Source: Ottelia alismoides (taxonomy: Eukaryota; Streptophyta; Magnoliopsida; Alismatales; Hydrocharitaceae). Taken from it: a stretch of 64,000 nucleotides of DNA. The position numbers and the translations under genes are program-made. Each line of letters opens with the position of its first letter. Positions within the stretch are counted from its first letter, which is position 1. This document shows, in pieces, positions 21,145 to 31,489 of this stretch. The stretch lies in NCBI GenBank assembly GCA_037367405.1, contig JAZKJV010000599.1, positions 547,144-611,143 on the forward strand. The letters are read 5' to 3'. The notes beneath the pieces were generated by a model. It made no database searches and was not told the origin of the DNA. It saw only the letters and a list, made by a program, of their open reading frames with translations.

Positions 21145-24100
21145 CTGCACAAAATGAAATTAAACATGAAATACGGGGGGCGCATTATTTTAAAACGAGT
21201 ATTGTTCATTTGACACTTTTTCGTACACTAACCATTGTATTTGCTCCTTCATCCCATACAAATCCATCTTGCGAAACACTTCTAATTTTCCCTCCAGCTT
21301 GTTCCGCAGCCTCAAAAACTGTGACATTTACATCATTCGATTTAAGCTTGTAAGCTGCAGCAAGCCCGCTGAAAACAAACGATAAATTGGCAAATCTCAA
21401 TCATTCTTTTCCATCGTAACAAGCGTAAAATAGATGTGAGAAGGAAAAAGGGAAAATATGGCAAAACATCATAACCTGAGGAAAGTTTACAGATTATCTT
21501 AAAATAGCTAGAAACAAGTAAGTTATATGCTCTATCACAATACTCATTTGATTCACAACGTGTAATTTGACTATAAAAATTACGTACAAGGAATAATCTC
21601 CCATCTCTTTTTCTGACGGTTGGCAAAGCCGTTACTTAGATTCAGAATTGCATAAAAAACAAAATAGCTTAGCTACAAAATCTATAGAGTAGGTAAGATC
21701 TCACCAAGCAATATCAGATACTCCTGCATTTTTTATATCTAAAAAGATAGGCAAATGGTATGGCAAGTGATTCTTAAAACACTCGAAGTGCCAAATGGGG
21801 AACTTTTTCCCAACATTGTAGATTTTTCCTCATAAACTATAATTTTCCCCATCCAACCATACAGGCTCCAACTTTTGGAATTCTGTAGGCTCAGATTGGA
21901 GGGGCAAGGAAGGGCAAGAACACTGGCTCTGACCTTGGTGTGGGCAACATGGTTGGCTAGGAAGGGGGTGAAATTTTGTCAAGAAAGATTCTATGAAGAG
22001 AACATCATCGAACATGCTAAGTCTTTATCAAAGTAATTTTGTCTACATAATTTTCGCTACATATACGTGTAGCTTTGTACTCTAAATATGGTGAATAAAT
22101 GAAGACTTTCGGGCATGCACCTTTAAGGTGAGCACCATTTATCCTTTCTCAAAAAAATATATCAGTTTCTGTCACGTTAAAATCTAAATTGCTAATGCAT
22201 ACAACATTATAATGATGCCTTATTCATTGTACACTAATACGATGGTCGGCAAGAAGATGCTTTGATAATGAGAAAATCACTTGATTTCGTAAAGTACCCT
22301 AGCCTCTTCTTATAAATGCTAGTGGGAAAATTACAAGAAAACCCTTCTTCAGCATGAGAATAACACCAAGAGAAAACAATGAAACCGAAATGGAGAAGTC
22401 CAACACTCCCTCTCAAGCTAAAGTGTGGTGTTAATAGGCTCAAAATTGGAGCAAAAATGATCGAACTATTTCTTGGGAGCTTGGTACAGAGCCCTATCAC
22501 TTAATCTTCTAAATGAAGTAGAGAGGCATGTATAAATCCCTTTCGAATAGTCTCGTGTATAATTTCAATTGTTATGTTTTCCACATTCATAGGCTGGAGT
22601 GTTGCTCAAGAACATGGCAAATTTATTGTCTCATCTCAGCTCCATATGTACACAACATAAAGCATCATGCAATGGAATGGTATTTCGATCAAAGCGCTTT
22701 TATATTGAAAATGTAATCCATTAAAAGTTAAGATTCCTCTCGAGTCCCGGCTCATGTAATGTTTCTAACCTCTCTTGATTAATACAGTTAGGGTGGATAC
22801 TTTGGTGGGTTCCCCCCCCCCTTTTTGCTTCAAAAAAATAAAGGTGAAGGCCGCTCAAAATCGAATATATCCACATCAATTCAATGCTACGTTAGGACAG
22901 CCCTATAATATGATTATGTGCTTGATCGAGTCATTACAATTTACCTTTTTCTTCCTCCAAGAAACTCGATTTCCAACCATACAAGTACAAAAACTTGTAT
23001 CATTTTTTCTATTATACGGGCATCTGGCATAGTTAGCATCTTTAAAGGCCATGACTGAGAACTTGCGTTATTTTAAAAAGATAGGACCTTTAAAGGCCAT
23101 GCACACATTCAAACCACGCGCTCCTCCTATGGAGTTCTGGGAATGGGATTCCTTGTCGATGCCTGATGTTTGGATTTGAAAAATCTTGGATGCTTGAGGA
23201 AGGTTTCTACAACTTGATAGACGATTTTTGGAGATCAGAGTCCAGGGTTCGACAACTAGATGTTTCTATTTAAAGTTGGTCACAATTTGCAAAAGGCTTC
23301 TCGAATACAAGAGGGTGACTCATTTGGCAATGGCAGAAAAAAGGGATAGTGCATAGATCGCCTTGGACTTTTTGAACAGGTTGGAAGACACAAGAGAGTT
23401 GTCTCCTGAGGAACTGGAGGACCGTACTTTGCACCATTCTATCATCCTTGAGAAAGACAAGAACACTGAAATACTTCGGAAACATAAATCGAGAAAATAA
23501 TGGCTGAAGTAGGGTGATGTTAACACCATATTTTTCATACTATGGTCAGCTTCAAAATACAGCATAACTATATCCATGCTATTGATGATTATGGTGAGAC
23601 AGTGATAAGGGATCAAAAGATCGGTGTGGCTATTTCTGGATCTCGGCAACTTTGCAAACATGGGTCGGTGAGCACATGAATATGGAGAGGTAGGGATGTT
23701 GACAAGATCTCACCAACACAGGGACAGGAGCTTACTTCCACTATCCAAATGTGTGTGATTCAGGACATCGTGGCACATCTGAATGCATATGGTACACCTA
23801 GTCTAGATGGCTTCCATGTCTCCTTTTATAAGCTGTTCTGGGAGGTTATTAAGAAGGATATTAAAGCAGTGGTTGATGAATTTCAGAGGGGGATAGTGGT
23901 CTTGAACTCCTAAACAGCGCCTTGATGTTTCTCCTAAACAGTGCTCACAGAAGAGGTGGTGGTGGAGGAGGTGGTAGTTGAGGAGGTAGAGTAGAGATCG
24001 GAGGTAGAGGCATATATACCTCTTCTCCATCATCAGAAGAAATAAGTTTGTCACCTATAGGATAAAAATACATAATAAACTCAAAAAAGGTGACATCATC

Positions 24101-27100
24101 ACTGACATAGTACTTTCGTTGAATCGGGTCGAAGCAACGATATCCCTTTTTGGTCTTAGAGTACCCAACAAACACACATTTGATTTGACAGCTCTAGGAG
24201 AGAGCTTGTCAAGACCAGGAGACATCTAGTGAATAAAAGCTACTGAACCAAAGACTTAAGGTGTGAGAGAGAAAAGATCAATCTCGGGAAACGCAATCGA
24301 GAACGAAATCTTTTCTCCCAGCACCGCCGAGGGCATACGATTAACCAGATAACAAGCAGTTAGAACTACATCCCCCAGTACGAATGAGGAGCACGGCTCT
24401 GAATCAAAAGAGTCCTTGTAACATCCAGAAGGTGACAATGTTTTCTTTCAGCCACCCCATTCTATTGGGAAGTATACGCATAAGATGTTTGGTGCACAAT
24501 ACCATGAGACGCAAGAAATGTGGCAAGTTGGTTACTACAAAATTCTATAGCATTGTCAGAAAGTATATATGATTTTTGCTGAAAAAATGTTCTTTATTTC
24601 ATCAATGAAGGACTGGATAACAAGACCAGCATAAGACCTGTTTTTAAGAAGAAAGACCCACGACAATCTTGAAAGATCAACAACAGCGACAAGATAAAAA
24701 TGATGCCCCTGATGATCAGGGATACGATTGGGACCTCAAATATCAAAATGAACTAACTCGAACAGACCATGACTACTTCGACCCGGACGACACTGGAACG
24801 TAGACTGATGATTCTTCCCAAGCTGGCAGGCCTCGCACTGAAAGGTAGAGCGAGGGGAAATCTAAAGAAGAACATGCCACAGCTTCTGCAGAGGAAGATG
24901 ACCAAAGCGAAGATGCCATATATAAGGTGACGCAAACCCAGTGCGAATGGAAGAAGCACATGCATAAGGGGATTGCACTAGTCTGTAAAGACCTCCTTGC
25001 TCACGGCCAGTACAAATCATCTTGCCCGTTAGAATGTCCTGAAACACAAGAGCAGATGGATCAAAAATGGCACGACAGTATAAGTCCTTGGTGATTTGAC
25101 TAATAGATAATAAATTCATTGAAAACTCAGGAGCATAGAGAACATTCTGAAGTCTCATTGCAAGAGTTAGTTGCACCTCCCCCTAGCCCTAGCCAGTAAT
25201 AGGAGAATGTGTTACATCTGCTATCACAACAAATCGTCTAGGTTGAGTTGGACTGAAAGAACTAAATTGACCTCTATCACCACAGAGATGATGTGATGCA
25301 CCGAAGTCCATAATCCATTCTGACAAATCTGCCATGTAACAACTAGTGAAGGCATATGTTATACCTGATGAAGATGCAACAGCAGAGGCAACTATCTCTG
25401 AAGATCCTGAGGGAGAGCTGGTTGACCCAGAAGTAGGCATGATCTCCCTGAGTCTGGCCACCATTTCATCAAATCTCTAATCAGCAACTGGAAATGGACT
25501 CCTAACCTGTTGTGTCTGTTTTGCAACTCTGGTTGAAGCAGGAAACCCATGCTTAGAATAGCAAGGTTCCTCAGAGTAGCATGTCCTATGACAGTAGGTA
25601 CACGGCTGACGAAGTCTGCCACCCCCTCCTCTGCCATGGCTAGGCCCACCTTTACAACGATACAAAGTAGGACTCCCCCTACCACGGGATGTAGCCATGG
25701 CCGAAGATGTCTGAGACTGCACACTACTCCCAGAAGATATAGAGTGCCTACTCAGTCTGCGATAAGCCTCCTCCATCGGAGGTATGGTAGCATTAGTAAG
25801 ATTCAGGGCTCGAGCTGAGTCATATTCAGGATCAAGAGCCGCTAGAAAGACCCCAGTAATCACAGAGTCTCTATATGCCTTGAGTTGCTCTGGTGTAGCA
25901 GTCAAGGGAATGTAACCATGTAGCTTTTCAAACATACCCCTCAAAGAAGTATAGAGGGTATGGAGAGGACGACAATTCTGCTTCGATGTGAAAATGTCGT
26001 GCTGGAGCTGCAATATCTTCGACTCATTCTTCGTCGGAGAGTATGTAGCGGTGAGAATGTCCCGCATAGCCTTTACAGTAAGCCAGCTCAGTATATTATT
26101 AGTTATCTTTGTAGACAGTCCCAGATAGCCACACATGTGCATAAGCATCGTCTGCCTCCCATGAGGCATTTAGCCCGGTCTTGTCACTTGGCTCCTCCAT
26201 CATGAGGATGTGCTTCTTGTCATTACACTACATCAGACTCATGAACTGCATGACCCACAGTTCATAGTTTGTTCCATCCATCTTGACGATGGGTAAAGGA
26301 CCTTTGAAGGCACCCAAGGATGGAACATCAGCTTTGTTGTCAACCATGATGACAACGATCACCAAGACTGGGACGGAAACAGCTAAGATCTTCGTCTACA
26401 TGACATGTGGGAAGATGGTTGTGGGTGTAGACTCATACAACGACCTCTTCCATTCTTGAGATTTTCCTTTGGGTGACTAGGGTGTTTTAGAAGATTCTGT
26501 TACACCCTAGAAACCAAAGGACAGACCTAACAGCAGGAGCAGCAGGTGGTGAAAGGGGTTGGACTCAGCAGCGGCGAGCCCGTACGGTGGGCGGCAGCCG
26601 CCAGCTGCTGGACTACAGCTCGTGCGACAGTTGGGCGATGGTGGCCCTTATGGCTACCCGCGAGAGGAACGGAGGAGCCGCTAAGGGGATCCTAATGGCA
26701 AGGGGTGACGATGTTGGGGGGCACAAAGGAGCCGCTAGAGGCGACGGCTACAGCCATTGGGGGCGGTGGTGGCGTCGAGCGATTAGGGTTTTGGTGGGGA
26801 GAGGCTAGGGCATAGGCTCTAGTCTAGGATCGTCGCTCTGATACCATGTGGAAGAATGCGGAAAAGAAAAGTATTATTCCACATAACCCTAGCGCCCTCT
26901 TATATTGGAGAAAGGCTCTAGGGAGAAATTACATGAAGAAGACGGGAAAAGCTAGAAATGTATAAATAAAGACAAAAGGACAGAATTCTCTTAACAGTTG
27001 ATATAGCCATACACATGGATGACTCTAGACCTATTCCTCTATCTAAGTGGATCTATCTCATCCTGGAGAAGGTCCTTACTGATCAACTACGAAAGGTGTT

Positions 27101-30100
27101 CTATAGTATCATATTTCCCTTACAGTACGCCTCTATTTCGAGCTGCTCTATAATGGATAGTTTGGTTATAACCGACGAGATCGCTATTGATTAGAAGAGA
27201 CGTTGATGACACTTTTGATTGGAGATTTATTTGGTCTACCCTCAGGAAAAGGGGATTCCCAGACATTTAGATATCACTAATGAGAGTGATTACATAGACC
27301 ATGCCCTATACAAAGTCTCAAGGCATAGTCAATGTAATCACTCATTAATTTATTATTTAATGTTATTTAGGGTGTAACTAACCTCGAGCTCATTTCGATT
27401 CCGAATTGGAGGGGAAATGGGTGCTATGTTGCCAGGTCTATATACTTTTCACACTGGCCTCAGACAAACATGGAAGGCCATATCGATATCGACATCGTTT
27501 CGATAACGTGTCGATACAATATTTCGACAGTATATCGATGATATATCGCCGAAATATTGCCCATATCAACGTACTTTTGTGAAGGAAAGACCTGAAAAGG
27601 ATGATATATCACCATATTGATACCGATATCAGTCTCATCTCAATATCGATATATCACGATATTTCCTTCCATGCAAACAAAGACATGAGAGTGGTTGATG
27701 TGTGGTGTAGCGGGGCATCTCCTTCTATTGAGGTTGGTTGTTCGAACTAGTAGATACAAGAATTCATGAAGTTTACCGGGTTGTTGCATGAAGTAGAGAG
27801 GCTCTCAAAAGGGAGGGACCAATGGACTTGGACAGAAACTTTTCAGTCAAGAAAGTATAGAAAGCATTACCTGGTTAGGGTCTCTGAGTCTGGAGACAAG
27901 TATAGGACTGCATAACAGTCTGGGAGAGGAATGTACCATTAAGGGCCTGTTTGGTTGCAGGGTTGGGCAGGGTTGGCCCAACCCTGGTTACTATTCACAA
28001 GGGTACTTCCTCCTCACAGATTACTATTCACCCAGCCCAACCCAGCCCAACCCAACCATGCCCAACCCTGCAACCAAACAGGCCCTAAGGGTAAAAGTGT
28101 TTCTTTGGCTTTTGAGAAGAAACATGATGAAGGCCCATAAAGTGAAGATCATGCTGTGGACCGATGAAACCTGCCAGATGTGTTCAAACACCCCTGAGGA
28201 TGTGAAATGTCTCTTCTTCACGTCATGTGTGACTGGGCTAGAGAGGTTTGGCATTGGACAGTGATCTAATGTGTGGATTTTGTCAAGTGCAACTAGCTTT
28301 AGAGCCTTACAGGAGCCGCTTACCATAGTTATCAGATTTGATCATAGAAAATCTTTTGTAGTTTTCTGAGTTGCTAGCTAGCCAAGATTCAGGAACAAAG
28401 GCATGATTTCATAACAAGAGATTGAACATAGAAAATATTATTTGAGTACATCACAACTCTTATAGAGTAATTGTCTATCATTTTAAACCACGTGAATATT
28501 AATACACCACGAGGTTGTACATCATGTTGGATGTACACTTTTTCCTCTAACAAAAAAGGTACCTTTCAAAAGATGAATTATTGAAGAATTAGAATTTCCA
28601 CTACTGTTATTTAGGAAGCATGTTTACCATGTATCTGATCTTTCCAAGGTGGCGTGCATATTCTTAGAATTTCCTTTCTACAAACACATAATAACAACAA
28701 AGCATTTTCCCACAATTAAGTAGGATCGGCTACATGGATTCTTCGCCTCCATTCAGATCTATCTTGGATCAATCCCAAGCTTATATCTAAGATCCCTTCG
28801 TATGGTCTCTTTCCAACACTTATTCGGTTGTCCTCGCCCTCTCTTAATCGGCTCAATATCATAACACTCGCATCTCCTAACTGGTGCATCAGTTGATCTT
28901 CTTTGCAAAAGACCAAACCATTTTAAACGGTTTTCTCGCATTTTATCCTCGATCGGAGCTACACCAACTTTCTTTCTGATTGCATCATTCCGAATCCGAT
29001 CTTTGTAAAACTTTCCTTTAATTTTCAAAGGAATTTTCTTATCACGGATAACAGCAGAGGCCCCTCTCCACTTTAGCCAGCATGCATTTATTTTATTAAT
29101 AACATCTCCATCAATTTCCCCATCATGTAGCAAAATAGATCCCGGATATTTAAAAGAATCTCTCTTCTGAATGTTATCGTCACCAATCTTCACCTCGATT
29201 CCTTCACCATTGCTTCTATCAAAGGTGCACTCCATATATTCCATCTTAGCCCTACTTATACGAAATCCTTTAGTCTCCAACTCATGTCTCCAGATCTCAA
29301 GTTTCTCATTTGCTCCGTCTCTAGTCTCGTCAATCAACACAATATCACCAGCAAATAACATACACCAAGGTAACTCATCCTGAATGTGACTTGTCAACTA
29401 CTCCATAATCAAAGTAAAAGGAAATGGACTCAAAGCTTATGTAAACCAATGTTGATGTTAGAATATCTAGTCTTCCCAAACGAGGTCCTTACACAAGATA
29501 AAGCACTATCATACATGTCCTTTATGAGGATAATGTATAGGACAGGTACTTGTCTTTTCTCTAAAACTCTCAACAATATCTCTCGTGGGAAAGAATCATA
29601 AGCCTTCTCCAAAGATCATATGGAGGTTCTTCCTTTTAGCTCTATAAATCTCCATTGTTTTCACCAAATGGATGGCTTCAATAGTTGAGCGTCCTGGCAT
29701 GAATCCGAATTGGTTTTCTTTTACGTTGGAAATTTGTCTCAACCTTTTTTCAATCACACGTTCCCAAATTTTTATAGTGTGACTCATCAGCTTGATACCT
29801 TTGTAATTTGAACAATTTTGAATGTCTCTTTATTCTTATAAAGAGGCACCACGATACTCCTCCAATCTTCAGGCATTTTCTTACTTCGTCAAATAACATT
29901 GAATAGAATCGTAAGTCAAGTCAAATCGCGCTCACCTAAAACTCTCCATACTTTTACAGAGATGTCATCCTGTTCTACACCTTTCCCAGGTCTCATAACC
30001 TTCAAAGCCTCATCTACTTCCGTTCTGTGTATCCGTCTATAGCTTGCACGATTCAAGTAACTTTCACTACTAGCTAGATCACTCAAAGTTATCTCTCTAT

Positions 30101-31135
30101 TTCCTTCCTCAATGAAAAGTTTATGGAAGTACTGCTCCCATCTATTCTTTATATCCTTCTGAGTAATAAGCACGTGACCTTCCTCGTCTTTAATGCATCT
30201 CACTATAGAAAAATCTTTGGTCTTTCTTTCTCTTGCTTCGGCCAACCTGAATATATTCTTCTGGCCCTTCTAGAGTCGAAATTTTTATATAAAACTTCAT
30301 AAGCTTTTGACTTAGCTTCGCTTACAGCCTTTTTTGTGTCCTTATTCGATATTTTGTAGTTTGTGACAGTTTCCTCTGTTCTATCCTTAGACGTAGCTTT
30401 AAAGCATGCTCTTTTAATTTTTAGCTTCTCTTGCACCCCTTCACTCCAACATCAAGCCTCCTTTTGATCTGGAGCTCCTCCCTTGACCCGCCTAGCATCT
30501 CTTTGGCTATCTTTCGGATACAAGATGCTACTGCCTCCCACATCTCATTTGCACTACCGCTACAATCCCAAGATAAGTCTTCTAAAACCTTTTCCCTGAA
30601 GCTCACTTGCTTCAGTGAAAGACTCTACCATCTAGTTCCAGTGATCTTAGAAACCCTCATTTTTTTACCAGCCCTTTTATTTGTACATCCAAGACTAACA
30701 AACGATGTTGGGTTGTCAAATTTCATTCCTACAAATGCAATTGTCATTATAATCCCAACAAAGTACCCTTCAGCATGCACGGGGCTTTAGGCAAAAGGAG
30801 GCTGAAAAAAATGCTTTAAGACCCCATACATTTTTGCACAAGGAAAAGAAAGCTTGAGAAGGTTTACTTATAAGAAACGGGGTATGCCATTTCAATTCCA
30901 TGGAGGGGCTCGAACCTAGAAAATACAAGTAAAGTAGAACAGAACAAAAGCTGACCTAATTCCGGCGCCGACGACAGCCACTGACCTAGCGGGTCCTGCA
31001 AACAGAGGGAAATGTGTGATTGTGACGAAAATCCAACGCGCGAAAAGAATGACATCATATGAGAAATTAATGCTTCCGAAGCATTGTGAACTGGGATCAA
31101 GCACTGTCAGAAGAGTATTTGAGCTCGACATCCAT
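21079..31135 (-). CDS. PPO2: Protoporphyrinogen oxidase 2 (PPO2-type), first four coding exons
   Basis: Exons at 31105-31135, 30956-30995, 21233-21368 and 21079-21144 join in phase to give the N-terminus of plant protoporphyrinogen IX oxidase. This FAD enzyme makes protoporphyrin IX for heme and chlorophyll; PPO2 is usually mitochondrial, sometimes dual-targeted. The FAD dinucleotide motif [19 protein letters not shown] spans the exon 2/3 splice, followed by [25 protein letters not shown] and [13 protein letters not shown]. Introns are 109 bp, 9587 bp and 88 bp, all GT-AG. About 90 residues of a roughly 500-residue protein lie in the window. Later exons must lie left of base 1, since none is seen in 1-3816. 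The exons contain no stop, so the gene may be functional. It could still be a truncated pseudogene. Confidence 0.85.
21233..21368 (-). CDS. PPO2: PPO2 coding exon 3
   Basis: 136 bp between acceptor TTGTTTTCAG and donor GTTAGT. It starts with the last base of a split Ser codon (AG|C) and ends exactly after the Met of DEGANTM. It carries the second half of the FAD fingerprint and the conserved FEA...AGGK and WDEGANT motifs. Confidence 0.9.
21379..22060. other. PPO2 intron 2, left part; no recognised element
   Basis: AT-rich intron sequence just upstream (gene sense) of exon 3. I found no confident element here. Around 21840-22015 there is a short degraded minus frame with no clear family. Confidence 0.45.
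22061..22157 (+). mobile_element. L1 LINE 3' tail
   Basis: GCTTTGTACTCTAAATATGG followed by a hairpin-like CACCTTTAAGGTG, then TTTCTC and a 7-base A run at 22151-22157. It matches the L1 tail at about 3660-3744 in layout and sequence. The 5' limit is unknown. Confidence 0.55.
22258..23045 (-). mobile_element. Copia remnant 'copia 5': RNase H plus 3' LTR, with an L1 tail inserted
   Basis: The minus strand encodes copia RNase [29 protein letters not shown]...YYRAV at 22840-23045, and the C-terminal segment [24 protein letters not shown] at 22406-22560. A polypurine tract (AGCTTGAGAGGGAG) at 22406-22419 abuts an LTR of about 148 bp ending TCCAACA at 22405, with a TATA-like TTTATAAG. The LTR's left limit is tentative. 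Everything upstream of RNase H is missing. Confidence 0.72.
22712..22838 (+). mobile_element. L1 LINE 3' tail inserted in copia 5 RNase H
   Basis: GTAATGTTTCTAACCTCTC..., GGTGGGTTCC, a C run, TTTTTGCTTC and an A run ending at 22838. This is the typical end of a plant L1. It separates two parts of the copia 5 RNase H frame. The 5' end is placed only approximately. Confidence 0.5.
23150..23935 (+). pseudogene. L1 LINE ORF2, region between endonuclease and RT
   Basis: Plus-strand frames give the standard plant L1 linker and RT entry: [43 protein letters not shown]...NYIHAI, then the RT N-terminus [20 protein letters not shown] followed by VVDEF. Several frameshifts and stops are present. Copia 2 follows at 23943, and the L1 RT resumes at 27000, so copia 2 interrupts this LINE. 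The LINE is antisense to PPO2. Confidence 0.78.
23943..25176 (-). pseudogene. Copia 2 integrase region and linker
   Basis: Contains [32 protein letters not shown] (zinc-binding start), and further on [20 protein letters not shown] and [17 protein letters not shown], then the Pro-rich linker. The TSQQNGVAE-type motif has a stop in place of the second Gln near 24460. Frames shift repeatedly. Confidence 0.8.
25189..25500 (-). pseudogene. Copia 2 protease
   Basis: The frame 25189-25464 carries [16 protein letters not shown] where the family has DSGA: the catalytic Asp remains but Ser is Phe. [13 protein letters not shown] follows. The adjoining Ser/Thr-rich spacer links it to gag. Confidence 0.8.
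25501..26345 (-). pseudogene. Copia 2 gag
   Basis: The minus strand has [13 protein letters not shown] near 26250-26285, [41 protein letters not shown], an Arg/Gly-rich tract ([12 protein letters not shown]) and a zinc knuckle [19 protein letters not shown] (25560-25620). A stop at the N-terminal FMSLM position breaks it, but 25477-26169 is open. Confidence 0.85.
26835..26846 (-). other. Copia 2 primer binding site (tRNA-iMet)
   Basis: TGGTATCAGAGC on the minus strand, directly after the LTR end. Confidence 0.92.
26847..26996 (-). repeat. Copia 2 5' LTR, 150 bp
   Basis: TGTGGAAGAATGCGG...TCTTAACA on the plus strand, with a minus-strand TATAAGAGGG-type TATA segment. There is no partner LTR on the left. 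Confidence 0.85.
27000..27460 (+). pseudogene. L1 LINE ORF2 reverse transcriptase fragment
   Basis: Plus-strand translation shows L1 RT motifs: [28 protein letters not shown] (for QSAF), DSLVITDEI, and [18 protein letters not shown]. The catalytic FADD region is not reached. It continues the LINE from 23150-23935 after the copia 2 insertion. Confidence 0.78.
27469..27673. mobile_element. CGATAT-rich hAT-like MITE, copy 2 (complete)
   Basis: 205 bp with terminal inverted repeats CATGGAAGG...CCTTCCATG and inward ATATCG-rich arms. Flanks are CAGACAAA (27461-27468) and CAAACAAA (27674-27681), an 8-bp target duplication with one mismatch, as made by hAT transposases. No coding capacity. It is inserted in the L1 ORF2. 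Confidence 0.7.
27682..28557 (+). pseudogene. L1 LINE ORF2 C-terminal zf-RVT region and 3' tail
   Basis: Plus-strand frame [19 protein letters not shown] followed by [18 protein letters not shown] is the Cys/His zf-RVT motif at the end of plant L1 ORF2. Upstream WTWTETF-type codons are also visible. A Tourist MITE at 27943-28085 splits the frame; removing it with one TAA restores [11 protein letters not shown]. The element ends near an A run at 28552-28557. Confidence 0.78.
27943..28085. mobile_element. Tourist-type (PIF/Harbinger) MITE
   Basis: 143 bp beginning GGGCCTGTTTGGTTGCAGGG and ending in its reverse complement, flanked by TAA on both sides (27940-27942 and 28086-28088). GGGCCTGTTTGG with a TAA target duplication is typical of Tourist MITEs. 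The inner sequence is largely palindromic (GGGTTGGGC / GCCCAACCC). Non-coding. Confidence 0.92.
28690..30650 (-). mobile_element. RTE-type LINE, 5'-truncated, catalytically dead
   Basis: Minus-strand frames carry the RTE ORF from the pre-RT region ([18 protein letters not shown]), through RT ([48 protein letters not shown]) to the C-terminus [29 protein letters not shown]. The RT catalytic box, expected FADD, reads FAGD at about 29345. The element ends at the plant RTE tail: the plus strand reads AACAACAAAGCATTTTCCCAC from about 28691. The endonuclease is absent and several frameshifts are present. It lies in PPO2 intron 2 in the gene's sense orientation. Confidence 0.88.
30956..30995 (-). 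CDS. PPO2: PPO2 coding exon 2
   Basis: 40 bp, acceptor CTGTTTGCAG, donor GTCAGC. It encodes [12 protein letters not shown] and the first two bases of Ser, that is, the beta strand and first two glycines of the FAD fingerprint. The remaining Gly is supplied by exon 3, 9.6 kb away. Confidence 0.88.
31105..31135 (-). CDS. PPO2: PPO2 coding exon 1 (short-form start)
   Basis: 31 bp from ATG to donor GTGCTT. It encodes [10 protein letters not shown] plus one base that completes Arg with exon 2. The phase fits, but the donor is weak, so the exact junction is less certain than the others. The frame stays open upstream for a further 118 codons. Confidence 0.6.
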
Positions 31136-31489
31136 AAAATATGAAAAAGCAAGACTATGTGCTGATGGGGAATGAGAATGCAAGTAACATAGAGAAGGTG
31201 AAGCTACGGTCGATGCCGCCGTCTCGTTTCTTGAAGTTGGCCATCGCTGCCGCTCTCTCTTTCTCACTATAATACAGATAAGGTGAAGTTGTATCTTCCT
31301 CGGCCTGCTGGTGAGCTTCTCGCGTTTTCTTGGGGAGAACGGGAAATCATTACGGCCCTTAATAACGAAGTTAGGAATTGGTTGAAAACGAACTTGGTGG
31401 AGAAAAGGTGAACATTTTCCTCGTGCGTCTGGTTTGGGACGAAAGTTACCGAGGTGAGGATAGCTTCTTTCTATCCTCTTTCCCAACAT
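31136..31489 (-). other. Open frame upstream of PPO2 start: 5' UTR or N-terminal extension
   Basis: The reading frame of exon 1 is open without stop back to an ATG at 31489. This region is Arg/Ser-rich and poor in acidic residues (KREKLTSRPRK, SPSLCYLHSHSPSAHSLAF), as organelle transit peptides can be. Alternative starts in PPO2 are known to give plastid- and mitochondrion-targeted forms in spinach. It may equally be an ordinary 5' UTR: a C/T-rich CTCTCTTTC stretch (31250-31262) looks leader-like. Confidence 0.35.

Larger units (their letters stand above)
23943..26996 (-). mobile_element. Ty1/copia 'copia 2', 3'-truncated, inside L1 in PPO2 intron 2
   Basis: A 150-bp 5' LTR (26847-26996), iMet PBS (26835-26846), GC-rich leader, gag, protease, gag-pre-integrase and integrase run right to left. 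They end in a Pro-rich linker at about 23943-24010. RT, RNase H and the 3' LTR are missing. It is the same broad family as copia 1 and copia 3: similar LTR ends, leader and gag. Sequence on both sides belongs to one L1 ORF2, so the copia inserted into the LINE and later lost its 3' half. Confidence 0.85.

Noticed and set aside
21690..21725. Possible PPO2 micro-exon reading AGVSDIA on the minus strand
   Set aside because: It mimics AGVSG of PPO but the true exon 2 at 30956-30995 fits exon 3 perfectly in sequence and phase.
21830..22015. Gag-like LDGENYSL frame on the minus strand
   Set aside because: Similarity is limited to a few residues and no other gag motif or LTR signal supports it.
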